Shown: one piece after another, positions 17,049-27,053 of the stretch
Layout: each line of letters starts with the position of its first letter
Numbering within the stretch: position 1 is the first letter of the stretch
From: Limnobaculum allomyrinae
Lineage (GTDB): Bacteria > Pseudomonadota > Gammaproteobacteria > Enterobacterales > Enterobacteriaceae
DNA: 64,000 nucleotides
Assembly (NCBI RefSeq): GCF_016649425.1
Contig: NZ_JADRCR010000002.1
Location: 320,575-384,574, forward strand
Direction of reading: 5' to 3'
Made by a program: the position numbers and the translations under genes
The notes under the pieces: generated by a model
Databases searched by the model: none
Seen by the model: the letters and a program-made list of their open reading frames with translations, nothing else
What the model was told of the DNA's origin: nothing

Positions 17049-17528
17049 ATGAAGAAGGCCATTTTAGCACTTTGCTCTGCCACACTGTTTTGGTCTGCCT
17101 GCGCTCAATCGGAAGAGATTGGTTCTGTTGATACCGTATTTAAACTGTTGGGGCCTGACCATAAAATTGTCATTGAGGCTTTTGACGATCCTGATGTTCA
17201 AAATGTGACTTGTTATCTGAGCCGGGCAAAAACGGGCGGAATAAAAGGAGGGCTGGGATTAGCCGAAGATACGGCTGATGGGGCACTTTCCTGTATTCAA
17301 GTGGGACCCATTACGCTGACCGATCGAATTAAAAATCGTAAGGCGGATGGCGAAGAGGTATTTCGCAAACGGACTTCGATAATTTTTAAGAGTATGCAAG
17401 TGGTTCGCTTTTACGATAATAAGCGCAATACACTGGTTTATCTGGTCTATTCGGACAAAGTTGTTGATGGTTCGCCTAAAAATGCTATCAGTACCGTGCC
17501 TATCATTCCCTGGGGCAGTAGTAACTAG
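17049..17528 (+). CDS. creA: CreA family periplasmic protein
   Basis: 159 residues with an N-terminal signal peptide ending near residue 18-20 (FWSACAQ). The conserved core includes [38 protein letters not shown] in part, and SPKNAIS. There are two cysteines in the mature part (about 56 and 82). Function is not established. E. coli has creBCD next to it; here the next gene is arcA, so the two-component genes are absent from this locus. A bidirectional terminator separates creA from the convergent arcA. Confidence 0.9.
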   Translation: MKKAILALCSATLFWSACAQSEEIGSVDTVFKLLGPDHKIVIEAFDDPDVQNVTCYLSRAKTGGIKGGLGLAEDTADGALSCIQVGPITLTDRIKNRKADGEEVFRKRTSIIFKSMQVVRFYDNKRNTLVYLVYSDKVVDGSPKNAISTVPIIPWGSSN

Positions 17529-17561
17529 GTTAAATATGTGCAATGGTTAAATTCAGATGAT

Positions 17562-17594
17562 AAAAAAACCAGCATATCTATGCTGGTTTTTTTT
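17562..17594. terminator. Bidirectional terminator between creA and arcA
   Basis: AAAAAAACCAGCATA (17562-17576) pairs with TATGCTGGTTTTTTT (17579-17593). Flanking A and T runs serve both strands. Confidence 0.92.
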
Positions 17595-17609
17595 GTTCAT
17601 TATTGCTGA

Positions 17610-18329
17610 TTATTCTTCGAGATCGCCACAAAAGCGGTAACCTTCACCATGAATCGTAGCAATGATTTCCGGTGTATCCGGTGTTGATTCAAAGTGCTTA
17701 CGGATGCGACGAATAGTCACATCAACCGTACGATCGTGAGGTTTTAACTCACGTCCTGTCATTTTCTTCAGTAACTCTTCACGAGACTGAATTTTGCCTG
17801 GATTTTCGCAGAAATGCAGCATCGCGCGGAATTCGCTACGAGGCAATTTGAACATTTCTCCGTTAGGATTAATCAGCGAACGACTATTGATATCCAACGT
17901 CCAGCCATTGAACTTGTAGTTTTCAACCAGCTTACGCTCTTCACCACTCACCGCCCCAAGATTCATCGTCCGGGACAGCAGGTTACGTGCACGGATTGTC
18001 AGTTCCCGTGGATTAAACGGTTTCGTGATGTAATCGTCAGCACCAATTTCCAGGCCAAGGATTTTATCTACTTCGTTATCTCTGCCGGTTAAGAACATCA
18101 ATGCAACCGCAGCTTGCTCGCGTAATTCTCGAGCCAGCAGTAGTCCATTTTTTCCAGGCAGATTGATATCCATGATGACCAGATTGATATTATGGTCGGA
18201 CAAAATCCGATGCATTTCTGCACCATCATTGGCTTCAAAGACAACGTATCCTTCCGCCTCGAAAATGCTTTTTAATGTGTTACGAGTTACTAGTTCGTCT
18301 TCAACGATCAGGATATGCGGGGTTTGCAT
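17610..18329 (-). CDS. arcA: Response regulator ArcA
   Basis: 239-residue OmpR-type regulator of aerobic/anaerobic respiration. The receiver domain has the acidic pair in VEDE (10-12), phospho-acceptor Asp54 (VIMDINLPG) and Lys103 (TKPF). The C-terminal winged helix runs from about 135 ([18 protein letters not shown] region). With the sensor ArcB it represses respiratory genes at low oxygen. A perfect FNR-type box lies 266 bases upstream, in line with the known FNR control of E. coli arcA. Confidence 0.97.
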   Translation of the reverse strand: MQTPHILIVEDELVTRNTLKSIFEAEGYVVFEANDGAEMHRILSDHNINLVIMDINLPGKNGLLLARELREQAAVALMFLTGRDNEVDKILGLEIGADDYITKPFNPRELTIRARNLLSRTMNLGAVSGEERKLVENYKFNGWTLDINSRSLINPNGEMFKLPRSEFRAMLHFCENPGKIQSREELLKKMTGRELKPHDRTVDVTIRRIRKHFESTPDTPEIIATIHGEGYRFCGDLEE

Positions 18330-19221
18330 GTCTGTTACCTAATTTGCCAACAAAATCAAATTTAATATTACAGTGGTCTGGTTCTGTTTCTAAAACCATC
18401 TATAGCTAAAACAGACTACTGCAGTATAAGGGACGAATCCCCGTGCTATTTCAAATTTCAACACAATCGCTGGTTCGGCCAAGGCAAACTACCTACATAC
18501 CTGTGATTTGTTAAAACCGATCACTTATTACTCTTTATTGTAGCAGCAATATAACAGGAGTCTTTCTTTTGCCGATCAACAAACTTGTGGCTTGTTGATA
18601 TATATCAATAATAGTTATAGCACATTAGCTGATTTGTGAGAAAAATCTACAAAAACAATGCATATCACATGCCAGTTTTTGACCTTTTTTTCACAATTCA
18701 ACCTCAATAAAAACCTTAACTTGAAACATTTGTGCCGTTGTACTTTTCACCAAAACCAAGGCGTGTGTGGCAGCGGGGGGATTTTCCTTCTTTTTATCTT
18801 AAAAAGAAATATATTTTAACAAATATTTTTCAATTGCAACTTTTGCGAGTACAAAAACTCATTTAGGATAAATAGAGAGTAGTAAAATGTAATACACTAA
18901 ATTTACAGTTAAAATCATCAATATTGAGTCTTTTTTCCACTTTTAATCTAATACTGGCTTTTTGTTGCGTTTAGTCACGCTGATTCTGGTTACTCTCAAA
19001 ATAAGCCTGATATGAATAAAAAATCAGATATTCATGGTTCATGACAACGAATGGTTTTAACTCATTGAATTTATTTTAAAAAAATCTTATTTAAAATAGC
19101 GGTATATAGTCAGTACAGGAAAATTATTTTGATGAAATATGAAAAATAAATTGACTCTGAACGGCAATTGCTTTAACCAGTATATAGCGTTAATAAAATA
19201 AACCAGAGACAAACACCAAAC
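18330..19221. other. 892-base AT-rich regulatory gap between arcA and thrL
   Basis: No protein gene is visible. The left part should hold arcA promoters including the FNR-type site at 18595-18608. The right end holds the thr promoter: TTGACT at 19151-19156 and CTTTAACCAG-TATAT at 19171-19185, close to the E. coli thr promoter sequence. The E. coli genes yjjY and lasT are not found here. Confidence 0.6.
18595..18608. promoter_or_regulatory. Perfect FNR-type box upstream of arcA
   Basis: TTGAT-ATAT-ATCAA matches the FNR consensus TTGAT-N4-ATCAA with no mismatch. It lies 266 bases upstream of the arcA start and over 600 from thrL. E. coli arcA is activated by FNR. Confidence 0.7.
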
Positions 19222-19290
19222 ATGCAAAACGTTAGCCTGATGATTACAATCATTACCACCACCGGTACAACCAGTAGCGGGGCGGGCTGA
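19222..19290 (+). CDS. thrL: thr operon leader peptide ThrL
   Basis: 22-codon leader: Met-Gln-Asn-Val-Ser-Leu-Met, then Ile-Thr-Ile-Ile-Thr-Thr-Thr, Gly-Thr-Thr, and Ser-Ser-Gly-Ala-Gly. It has six Thr and three Ile codons, the control amino acids of the operon. Ribosome stalling at these codons when Thr-tRNA or Ile-tRNA is short prevents the downstream terminator from forming. The ending Gly-Ala-Gly-stop is shared with E. coli ThrL; the N-terminal half differs. It is too short for ordinary gene callers. Confidence 0.92.
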   Translation: MQNVSLMITIITTTGTTSSGAG

Positions 19291-19307
19291 CGCTTACAAG
19301 AAATGAA

Positions 19308-19348
19308 AAAAAGCCCGCACCGTAGAATCGAGTGCGGGTTTTTTTTTG
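19308..19348 (+). terminator. thr operon attenuator
   Basis: CCCGCAC (19314-19320) pairs with GTGCGGG (19332-19338), followed by a run of nine T. It is placed between thrL and thrA exactly as in E. coli. Confidence 0.95.
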
Positions 19349-19394
19349 CTGATAATTTACATCATAACTGGATTAAGGCAGGAGAGGCCAAGAG

Positions 19395-21854
19395 ATGCGA
19401 GTTCTGAAATTTGGCGGTACATCAGTAGCAAATTCCGAACGCTTTATGCGCGTGGCGGATATCATTGAAAATAATGCGCGTCAGGGCCAGGTTGCTACGG
19501 TACTGTCTGCTCCGGCAAAAATTACTAACCATTTGGTTGCCATGATTGAAAAAACGGTAGCCGGTCAGGAAGTCATGACCAATATGATGGATGCCGAACA
19601 GATCTTTGCTGAATTGCTTTCCGGATTGGCCAAAGATCAGCCTGGGTTTGAATATGATCGATTAAAGAGCGTTGTGGAGCAGGAATTTGCTCAACTGAAA
19701 CATGTTTTGCATGGTATTTCTCTGTTGGGCCAGTGCCCCGATAGCGTTAACGCTTCCATTATTAGTCGTGGTGAAAAGCTTTCTATCGCTATTATGGAGT
19801 CCGTTTTTCAGGCTCGGGGATATGGCGTAACCGTGATTAATCCAGTTGCGATGTTGTTGGCTCATGGACATTACCTGGAATCTACCGTTGATGTTACGGA
19901 ATCAACCCGCCGTTTAGTTGAACTGGGTATTCCTGATAATCACGTTGTTCTGATGGCCGGTTTTACTGCTGGTAACGAAAAAGGTGAACTGGTGGTATTA
20001 GGGCGTAATGGCTCCGACTATTCGGCAGCGGTTTTAGCAGCCTGCTTGCGCGCCGATAGCTGTGAAATATGGACTGATGTTGATGGCGTATATACCTGCG
20101 ATCCGCGTTCAGTACCGGGCGCCAAGTTGCTTAAATCGATGTCCTATCAGGAGGCGATGGAGTTATCCTATTTTGGCGCTAAAGTTCTCCATCCTCGCAC
20201 TATCGCTCCTATTGCCCAGTTCCAAATTCCTTGCCTGATAAAAAATACTGCCAACCCACAAGCCCCGGGTACGCTAATCAGCCGAGAAAGTGGGGACGAT
20301 CGTTATCCGGTTAAAGGTATAACCAACCTGAACAATATGGCGATGATTAACGTCTCTGGCCCAGGCATGAAAGGAATGGTGGGGATGGCGGCCCGAGTCT
20401 TCTCAGTGATGTCCCGCGCCGGCATTTCTGTGGTTCTGATTACTCAATCTTCTTCTGAATACAGCATCAGCTTTTGTGTACCACAGAGTGAATTGGCTCG
20501 TGCCAGCCGGGCACTGGAAGATGAGTTCTATCTTGAGTTAAAGGACGGATTGTTAGATCCGTTGGATGTGGTCGACAAACTGGCGATAATTTCAGTGATT
20601 GGTGACAATATGCGTACGCTGCGCGGTATGTCTGCACGTTTCTTCAGTGCATTAGCCCGTGCAAATATCAATATTGTGGCGATAGCTCAAGGTTCTTCAG
20701 AGCGTTCGATTTCTGCGGTAGTCAGTAATGACTCGGCGACGACTGCGGTGCGTGCCAGCCATCAGGTGCTGTTTGATACTAATCAGGTGTTAGATGTGTT
20801 CTTAATCGGCGTTGGTGGTGTCGGCGGCGCATTACTGGATCAAATCTATCGTCAGCAGCCATGGCTGAAACGTAAGAATATCGAACTACGGGTATGTGGC
20901 ATTGCCAACTCTCGCGGTATGGTTACTAATACGCTGGGAATCGACTTAACTAACTGGCGTGAGGCGCTGGCCGCGGCAGAAGAGCCATTTAATCTGGGAC
21001 GATTAATTCGTCTGGTAAAAGAGTATCACTTGCTCAACCCGGTCATTGTGGATTGCACATCCAGTCAGGAAGTCGCTTCTCAATATGCGGACTTCCTTGC
21101 CGACGGCTTCCATGTAGTGACGCCAAACAAGAAAGCCAATACCGACACGATGAACTACTATCATCAGTTACGGCAAGCGGCCAGCAACGGTAATCGCAAA
21201 TTCCTTTATGATACTAACGTAGGTGCCGGATTACCGGTTATTGAGAACTTACAGAACTTGCTGAATGCTGGTGATGAACTGATGCGCTTCTCTGGTATTC
21301 TTTCGGGCTCGCTGTCGTTCATTTTTGGCAAGCTGGATGAAGGATTAAGCCTGTCAGAAGCGACCCGCCTGGCAAAAGAAAAAGGCTACACCGAGCCGGA
21401 TCCGCGCGATGATTTATCCGGTATGGATGTGGCACGAAAATTACTGATTTTGGCACGTGAAGCCGGTCACTCGCTGGAGTTAGACCAAATTAAAGTTGAA
21501 TCTGTATTACCGCCATCTTTTGATGCTGGTGGTGATGTAGCAACCTTTATGGCGCGTTTGCCACAGCTGGATGCTGAGTTTGCCGAGCGTGTAGCCTTGG
21601 CGGCCAGCCAGGGCAAAGTGTTACGCTATGTAGGTATGATTGAAGAGGGTGAATGTCGGGTGAAGATTGATGCGGTGGATGATAACGATCCGCTATTCAA
21701 AGTGAAAAATGGCGAGAACGCACTGGCATTCTACACCCAATATTATCAGCCACTACCACTGGTATTACGCGGTTATGGTGCGGGTAACGATGTTACCGCC
21801 GCCGGCGTTTTTGCCGATATGCTACGTACTCTGTCAGGAAAGCTGGGAGTTTAA
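19395..21854 (+). CDS. thrA: Bifunctional aspartokinase I / homoserine dehydrogenase I
   Basis: 819 residues. The N-terminal aspartokinase has KFGGTS at 5-10 and [14 protein letters not shown] near 209. Two ACT domains in the centre bind threonine for feedback inhibition. The C-terminal homoserine dehydrogenase has its NAD(P) motif GVGGVGG near 473-479 and the [11 protein letters not shown] substrate region. It catalyses the first and third steps of the threonine pathway from aspartate. It is the first structural gene of thrABC, under attenuator control; thrB starts one base after its stop. Confidence 0.98.
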   Translation: MRVLKFGGTSVANSERFMRVADIIENNARQGQVATVLSAPAKITNHLVAMIEKTVAGQEVMTNMMDAEQIFAELLSGLAKDQPGFEYDRLKSVVEQEFAQLKHVLHGISLLGQCPDSVNASIISRGEKLSIAIMESVFQARGYGVTVINPVAMLLAHGHYLESTVDVTESTRRLVELGIPDNHVVLMAGFTAGNEKGELVVLGRNGSDYSAAVLAACLRADSCEIWTDVDGVYTCDPRSVPGAKLLKSMSYQEAMELSYFGAKVLHPRTIAPIAQFQIPCLIKNTANPQAPGTLISRESGDDRYPVKGITNLNNMAMINVSGPGMKGMVGMAARVFSVMSRAGISVVLITQSSSEYSISFCVPQSELARASRALEDEFYLELKDGLLDPLDVVDKLAIISVIGDNMRTLRGMSARFFSALARANINIVAIAQGSSERSISAVVSNDSATTAVRASHQVLFDTNQVLDVFLIGVGGVGGALLDQIYRQQPWLKRKNIELRVCGIANSRGMVTNTLGIDLTNWREALAAAEEPFNLGRLIRLVKEYHLLNPVIVDCTSSQEVASQYADFLADGFHVVTPNKKANTDTMNYYHQLRQAASNGNRKFLYDTNVGAGLPVIENLQNLLNAGDELMRFSGILSGSLSFIFGKLDEGLSLSEATRLAKEKGYTEPDPRDDLSGMDVARKLLILAREAGHSLELDQIKVESVLPPSFDAGGDVATFMARLPQLDAEFAERVALAASQGKVLRYVGMIEEGECRVKIDAVDDNDPLFKVKNGENALAFYTQYYQPLPLVLRGYGAGNDVTAAGVFADMLRTLSGKLGV

Positions 21855-21855
21855 C

Positions 21856-22785
21856 ATGATAAAAATTTATGCGCCGGCCTCGATAGGCAACGTCAGCGTG
21901 GGGTTTGACGTATTGGGCGCAGCAGTATCGCCCATTGATGGAGCACTGCTGGGGGATTGCGTTAGTATTCAATCCGCAGACAGCTTTAGCCTGAGCAATA
22001 AAGGGCGTTTTGTTAGCAAGTTACCGACAGAGCCTAAAGAAAACATCGTTTATCAGTGCTGGGAGCTGTTCTGTCAGCGTCTGGGACGTGAACTGCCTGT
22101 GGCAATGGTATTAGAAAAGAATATGCCAATTGGTTCCGGACTGGGTTCCAGTGCCTGTTCTGTGGTTGCGGGTTTAATGGCGCTGAATGAATTCTGCGAC
22201 CGGCCGTTTAATCAGACTGAACTGCTTGGCATGATGGGTGAGCTGGAAGGTCGCATTTCCGGCAGCGTGCATTACGATAACGTAGCTCCTTGCTATTTGG
22301 GGGGCATGCAATTGATGCTGGAAGAGAATGGCATTATCAGTCAATCGGTACCCGGTTTTGATAACTGGTATTGGGTGATGGCTTATCCGGGCATTAAGGT
22401 TTCGACCGCTGAAGCACGTGCGATTTTACCGGCACAGTATTTGCGTCAGGATTGTATTCGCCATGGTCGCTATCTGGCCGGGTTTATTCATGCCTGTCAT
22501 ACCCAGCAACCAGAACTGGCGGCTAAGTTAATGCAGGATGTGATTGCTGAACCGTACCGAACTCGTTTGCTGCCGGGATTTGCCGAAGCGCGTAAAGCCT
22601 CACAGGATATTGGTGCGCTGGCATGCGGTATTTCTGGATCGGGCCCAACACTGTTTGCGGTGAGCGATCGTCTGGAAACGGCACAGCGACTTGCCGACTG
22701 GTTAACAAAACACTATGTACAAAATGATGAAGGCTTTGTTCACGTCTGCCGTCTTGATACTGCCGGTGCCCGTAAATTGGATTAA
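21856..22785 (+). CDS. thrB: Homoserine kinase
   Basis: 309-residue GHMP kinase that phosphorylates homoserine. The ATP-binding glycine-rich loop [12 protein letters not shown] is near residues 91-102, and the C-terminal GHMP motif is [12 protein letters not shown]. The start at 21856 gives [18 protein letters not shown], the family N-terminus. Longer in-frame reading up to 21709 would overlap thrA and is rejected. Its stop overlaps an upstream ATG of thrC (22785). Confidence 0.97.
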   Translation: MIKIYAPASIGNVSVGFDVLGAAVSPIDGALLGDCVSIQSADSFSLSNKGRFVSKLPTEPKENIVYQCWELFCQRLGRELPVAMVLEKNMPIGSGLGSSACSVVAGLMALNEFCDRPFNQTELLGMMGELEGRISGSVHYDNVAPCYLGGMQLMLEENGIISQSVPGFDNWYWVMAYPGIKVSTAEARAILPAQYLRQDCIRHGRYLAGFIHACHTQQPELAAKLMQDVIAEPYRTRLLPGFAEARKASQDIGALACGISGSGPTLFAVSDRLETAQRLADWLTKHYVQNDEGFVHVCRLDTAGARKLD

Positions 22786-22802
22786 TGGAAAATAGCGACA
22801 CA

Positions 22803-24092
22803 ATGAAACTGTATAATTTAAAAGATCATAACGAACAGGTTAGTTTTGCTCAGGCAGTACGTCAGGGATTAGGTAAACAACAGGGACTCTTCTTTCCGGC
22901 TGAGTTGCCTGCTTTTGATAGTTCAGAAATCGATAATCTACTCTCGCTGGATTTCGTAACCCGCAGTGCCCGTATTTTGTCGGCCTATATTGGTGATGAA
23001 ATATCAGCGGATGCCGTGGCTAAACGAGTGGCTAATGCTTTTCAGTTCCCTGCTCCGGTAGTGGCCGTTGAAAAAGATATTGCGACCTTAGAGCTATTTC
23101 ACGGCCCGACATTGGCGTTTAAAGATTTTGGTGGTCGTATCATGGCGCAAATGCTGGCCGAAGTGGCTGGTGACACGCCGGTGACCATTCTGACGGCTAC
23201 CTCCGGTGATACTGGTGCTGCTGTTGCCCATGCATTCTATGGTTTAAAGAATGTGCGGGTAGTGATCCTTTATCCGGAAGGCAAGATCAGTCCATTGCAG
23301 GAGAAATTGTTCTGTACCCTGGGTGGCAATATTCATACTGTGGCAGTTGATGGGGATTTTGATGCCTGTCAGGCACTGGTTAAGCAGGCATTTGATGATG
23401 AAACGCTGAAGAAAGAGTTGGGCCTTAACTCCGCCAACTCTATTAATATCAGCCGACTATTGGCGCAAATTTGTTATTACTTTGAGGCAGTAGCACAACT
23501 GACTCAGGAACAGCGTAACCAGTTGGTGATTTCAGTTCCAAGCGGTAACTTTGGCGATCTGACGGCAGGTTTGTTGGCGAAGTCATTAGGTCTGCCTGTT
23601 AAGCGCTTTATTGCTGCCACTAATGCCAATGACACCGTTCCACGTTATTTGGCTAATGGTCAGTGGCAGCCGCACAAAACTGTTGCCACTCTGTCTAATG
23701 CTATGGATGTCAGCCAGCCAAATAATTGGCCGCGCATTGAAGAGTTATTTCGTCGCAAAGAGTGGCCTATCAGTTCATTAGGTTATGGTGCTGTTAGCGA
23801 TGAGACTACGGCTAAAACATTGCGCGAACTGGCGGCATTGGGATACACCTCTGAGCCACACGGCGCCATTGCTTATCGTTTATTGCGTGATGAGCTGAAA
23901 GCGGGGGAGTTCGGGTTATTCCTGGGTACCGCTCATCCGGCTAAATTTAAAGAGTGTGTAGAACAAATTCTCGGTACCACCTTGCCGTTGCCAAAAGCTT
24001 TGGCCGACAGGGCTGAGTTGCCGTTACTTTCTCACTATTTACCGGCAGATTTCGCACCGCTACGAGCATTCCTGATGGCGTTACCTGCGTAA
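22803..24092 (+). CDS. thrC: Threonine synthase
   Basis: 429-residue PLP enzyme converting O-phosphohomoserine to threonine. The PLP lysine is in FKDFGGR at about residue 107, and the phosphate-binding run is TATSGDTGAAVAHAF. The start at 22803 (MKLYNLKDHNEQ) equals the E. coli N-terminus. An ATG at 22785, overlapping the thrB stop, is in frame but would add six residues without homology. The operon ends in a strong terminator. Confidence 0.97.
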   Translation: MKLYNLKDHNEQVSFAQAVRQGLGKQQGLFFPAELPAFDSSEIDNLLSLDFVTRSARILSAYIGDEISADAVAKRVANAFQFPAPVVAVEKDIATLELFHGPTLAFKDFGGRIMAQMLAEVAGDTPVTILTATSGDTGAAVAHAFYGLKNVRVVILYPEGKISPLQEKLFCTLGGNIHTVAVDGDFDACQALVKQAFDDETLKKELGLNSANSINISRLLAQICYYFEAVAQLTQEQRNQLVISVPSGNFGDLTAGLLAKSLGLPVKRFIAATNANDTVPRYLANGQWQPHKTVATLSNAMDVSQPNNWPRIEELFRRKEWPISSLGYGAVSDETTAKTLRELAALGYTSEPHGAIAYRLLRDELKAGEFGLFLGTAHPAKFKECVEQILGTTLPLPKALADRAELPLLSHYLPADFAPLRAFLMALPA

Positions 24093-24104
24093 TAATTATT
24101 GAAT

Positions 24105-24146
24105 AAAAATGGCCTCCTGATGCACATGCATGGAGGCCATTTTTTT
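24105..24146 (+). terminator. Terminator of the thr operon
   Basis: ATGGCCTCC (24109-24117) pairs with GGAGGCCAT (24132-24140), followed by TTTTTT. The preceding A-run lets it also serve the convergent yaaA. Confidence 0.92.
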
Positions 24147-24166
24147 GTCTGTTGTTCTATTGATGG

Positions 24167-24940
24167 CTATTGTTCAGGACGTTTAAATACCAATTCGTTA
24201 CCCTGAGATGCGGTTTCATCAAACTGATAGCCTTCCAGATCGAAGTCCACCAGCTGTTCCGGGCGTGTCAGTCGGTTTTTAATAATAAAACGACTCATCA
24301 ATCCGCGGGCTTTTTTGGCGTAGAAGCTGATGATTTTGTATTTGCCGCTTTTCTGATCCAAAAATACCGGTTTAATAATGGTACCGTCTAATGATTTGGT
24401 TTGGACTGATTTGAAGTATTCATCTGAAGCCAGATTAACCAGAATATCGTCACCCTGATCTTTCAGTGCCTGATTTAACTTATCGGTAATTCGTTTGCCC
24501 CAAAACTCGTACAGATCTTTACCCCGTTGGTTTTCCAGCTTGGTGCCCATCTCAAGACGATAGGCCTGCATCAGATCGAGCGGACGTAAAACACCATACA
24601 GTCCGGATAGCATACGCAAATGCTGCTGGGCGAAATCGAAATCACCTTCGTTAAAATCATCAACGTGCAGGCCGGTGTAAACATCACCTTTAAATGCTAA
24701 CAGTGCCTGACGGGCATTTTCCGGTGTGAAATCCGGTTGCCATTCCGCAAAACGAGCGGCATTCAGGCCGGCTAACTTATCACTGATACTCATCAAACTG
24801 GCGATTTGTGCCGGAGTTAATTTACGACACGCTTTAATTAAAATTTTCGACTGGTCCAGCATTTCGGGTTGTGTGTAACGTTCAGTCACCAGAGGGCTTG
24901 TATAATCGAGAGTTTTTGCCGGAGATATAGTAATCAGCAT
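24167..24940 (-). CDS. yaaA: Peroxide stress protein YaaA (DUF328)
   Basis: 257 residues, starting [13 protein letters not shown], the conserved N-terminus of the family. [25 protein letters not shown] is largely intact, as is [17 protein letters not shown]. In E. coli YaaA limits free iron under hydrogen peroxide stress; its biochemical mode is not clear, although binding to DNA has been reported. The ATG at 24940 has AGGA seven bases upstream. An in-frame start at 24991 adds residues without homology. Confidence 0.93.
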   Translation of the reverse strand: MLITISPAKTLDYTSPLVTERYTQPEMLDQSKILIKACRKLTPAQIASLMSISDKLAGLNAARFAEWQPDFTPENARQALLAFKGDVYTGLHVDDFNEGDFDFAQQHLRMLSGLYGVLRPLDLMQAYRLEMGTKLENQRGKDLYEFWGKRITDKLNQALKDQGDDILVNLASDEYFKSVQTKSLDGTIIKPVFLDQKSGKYKIISFYAKKARGLMSRFIIKNRLTRPEQLVDFDLEGYQFDETASQGNELVFKRPEQ

Positions 24941-25219
24941 AATCATATCCTGTGATAAATCGTTTTTTGCTACTCTAGCAGAAACTGGCAATGGAAAAAG
25001 CGATGGATTTAATAGGGGGCTTAAGAATTCCTTATCACAATGTGACTTTTGTATTATTTATCATTGGGTAACGGTCTTTTTATTAGCAGCGGGAAGATAA
25101 ATTTGATGACTAAAATCTATGACCCCTACGTTCCATCGTTGCACCCTTGTTAAGTCATGTTATTATCAGGTTAGTCCGATAATACTTCGATGCCTCACAA
25201 GCTTAACAAGAGATCTATC

Positions 25220-26173
25220 ATGACAGATAAACTTTCCTCTCTACGTAAAATTACTACCGTTGTGGCTGATACCGGCGATATTGCAGCGATGAAGCTGTAT
25301 AAGCCTCAGGACGCGACAACTAACCCTTCTCTGATTCTGAATGCTGCTCAGTTACCTGAATATCGTAAGTTGATTGATGATGCGATTGCCTGGGCAAAAA
25401 GCCAAAGCAGCGATCGCGCACAACAAATTGTGGATGCATCCGATAAGCTGGCGGTAAACATTGGCCTGGAGATTCTAAAACTGATCCCTGGCCGTATTTC
25501 TACTGAAGTTGATGCTCGTCTCTCTTATGACACTCAGGCCAGTATTGTTAAAGCTAAACGCTTAATCAAACTTTATAACGATGCAGGTATCAGCAACGAT
25601 CGTATTCTGATTAAACTGGCCTCTACATGGCAGGGTATTTGTGCAGCGGCTCAGCTTGAGAAAGAAGGCATTAACTGTAACCTGACTCTGCTGTTCTCCT
25701 TTGCTCAGGCTCGAGCTTGTGCTGAAGCAGGCGTGTTCCTGATTTCTCCGTTTGTTGGCCGTATTCTTGACTGGTACAAAGCTAATGGAGATAAGAAAGA
25801 GTTCGCACCTAACGAAGATCCAGGCGTTGTTTCTGTAACCAGTATCTACGAATACTACAAACAGCATGGTTACAAAACTGTAGTTATGGGAGCCAGCTTC
25901 CGTAATGCCGGCGAAATTCTGGAGCTTGCCGGTTGCGATCGCCTGACCATTGCACCTGCATTATTAAAAGAACTGTCTGAAAGCCAGGGTGAAGTTGAAC
26001 GTAAACTGGCCTATAGCGGCGCAGTAAAAGATCGTCCGGCACCGCTGAATGAAGCTCAGTTCTACTGGGAGCATAATCAGGACCCAATGGCCGTTGATAA
26101 ACTGGCAGACGGTATCCGTAAGTTCGCTATCGACCAGGAAAAACTGGAAAAGATGATTGCAGATTTGCTGTAA
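25220..26173 (+). CDS. talB: Transaldolase B
   Basis: 317-residue class I aldolase of the non-oxidative pentose phosphate pathway, moving a dihydroxyacetone unit from sedoheptulose-7-phosphate to glyceraldehyde-3-phosphate. The Schiff-base Lys132 (LIKLAST) and catalytic Asp17 (VADTGD) stand at the same positions as in E. coli TalB. The start at 25220 ([10 protein letters not shown]) is chosen by homology, with AAGAG upstream. It is a single-gene unit with its own terminator, followed by mog. Confidence 0.97.
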   Translation: MTDKLSSLRKITTVVADTGDIAAMKLYKPQDATTNPSLILNAAQLPEYRKLIDDAIAWAKSQSSDRAQQIVDASDKLAVNIGLEILKLIPGRISTEVDARLSYDTQASIVKAKRLIKLYNDAGISNDRILIKLASTWQGICAAAQLEKEGINCNLTLLFSFAQARACAEAGVFLISPFVGRILDWYKANGDKKEFAPNEDPGVVSVTSIYEYYKQHGYKTVVMGASFRNAGEILELAGCDRLTIAPALLKELSESQGEVERKLAYSGAVKDRPAPLNEAQFYWEHNQDPMAVDKLADGIRKFAIDQEKLEKMIADLL

Positions 26174-26191
26174 TTGTTTTTGATAAAGATA

Positions 26192-26223
26192 TGAATACCG
26201 GTCATCAGGCCGGTATTTTTTTA
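26192..26223 (+). terminator. Terminator of talB
   Basis: AATACCGG (26194-26201) pairs with CCGGTATT (26210-26217), followed by TTTTT. Confidence 0.92.
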
Positions 26224-26339
26224 TCTGTGATTCACTGCGGATAATGGCATCCACTGTGCGTGCCGTGCTGCAAAAATAGCGCCAAAAATAGTATGATAGC
26301 GCGCGGGTAAGAGCACAGTTTAGTGACAGAGGATTAGAT

Positions 26340-26927
26340 ATGAATAAGTTACGCATTGGTTTGGTTTCTATTTCCGATCGTGCATCCAATGGGGTTTATC
26401 AGGATCAGGGGATTCCTGCATTGGAATCGTGGCTAAAAACCGCATTGAGTAGTGAATTTGAAACTCAAAGTCGGTTAATTCCTGATGAGCAGTCATTGAT
26501 AGAAGAAGCGCTGTGTGAACTGGTTGATGAGAGGGGGTGCCATCTGGTTCTTACCACCGGAGGAACCGGCCCGGCTCGCCGAGATGTTACACCTGATGCC
26601 ACAGTCGCCATTGCCGATCGTATTATGCCGGGATTTGGTGAGCAGATGCGCCAGATCAGTTTGTACTATGTACCTACGGCGATTCTTTCTCGTCAGGTTG
26701 GAGTGATCCGTAAACAGGCACTGATTATCAATCTTCCGGGACAGCCAAAATCAATTAAAGAGACGCTGGAAGGGGTGAAAGATAAAGATGGAAAAACCGT
26801 GGTATCCGGTATTTTTGCCAGTGTCCCCTATTGTATTCAACTGCTGGATGGCCCTTATGTAGAGACGGATTCGCAAGTGGTAGAATCCTTTAGGCCTAAG
26901 AGCGCAATCCGCGATATAAAAGGTTAA
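26340..26927 (+). CDS. mog: Molybdopterin adenylyltransferase Mog
   Basis: 195 residues. MogA adenylylates molybdopterin to prepare molybdate insertion in molybdenum cofactor synthesis. The family's substrate-binding TTGGTGPARRDVTPDA is near residues 69-84. The N-terminus LRIGLVSISDRAS is typical. AGAGGA precedes the ATG. It lies between talB and a transporter gene, as in E. coli except that the transporter (27054) is extra. Confidence 0.95.
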   Translation: MNKLRIGLVSISDRASNGVYQDQGIPALESWLKTALSSEFETQSRLIPDEQSLIEEALCELVDERGCHLVLTTGGTGPARRDVTPDATVAIADRIMPGFGEQMRQISLYYVPTAILSRQVGVIRKQALIINLPGQPKSIKETLEGVKDKDGKTVVSGIFASVPYCIQLLDGPYVETDSQVVESFRPKSAIRDIKG

Positions 26928-27053
26928 ATTAAGACTTTTTGCAAAATAAGATTTCCATCTACTGGTGTATCGTAATGAGTACGATATAGTAAAAATTAAT
27001 TTACAGACCGAAAGTTAATTTTTTTATCAACCTATAGAAAAAGATGGAATTTT

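Noticed and set aside
21709-21855. Longer N-terminus for thrB
   Set aside because: It overlaps the thrA coding end; the ATG at 21856 gives the exact family N-terminus.
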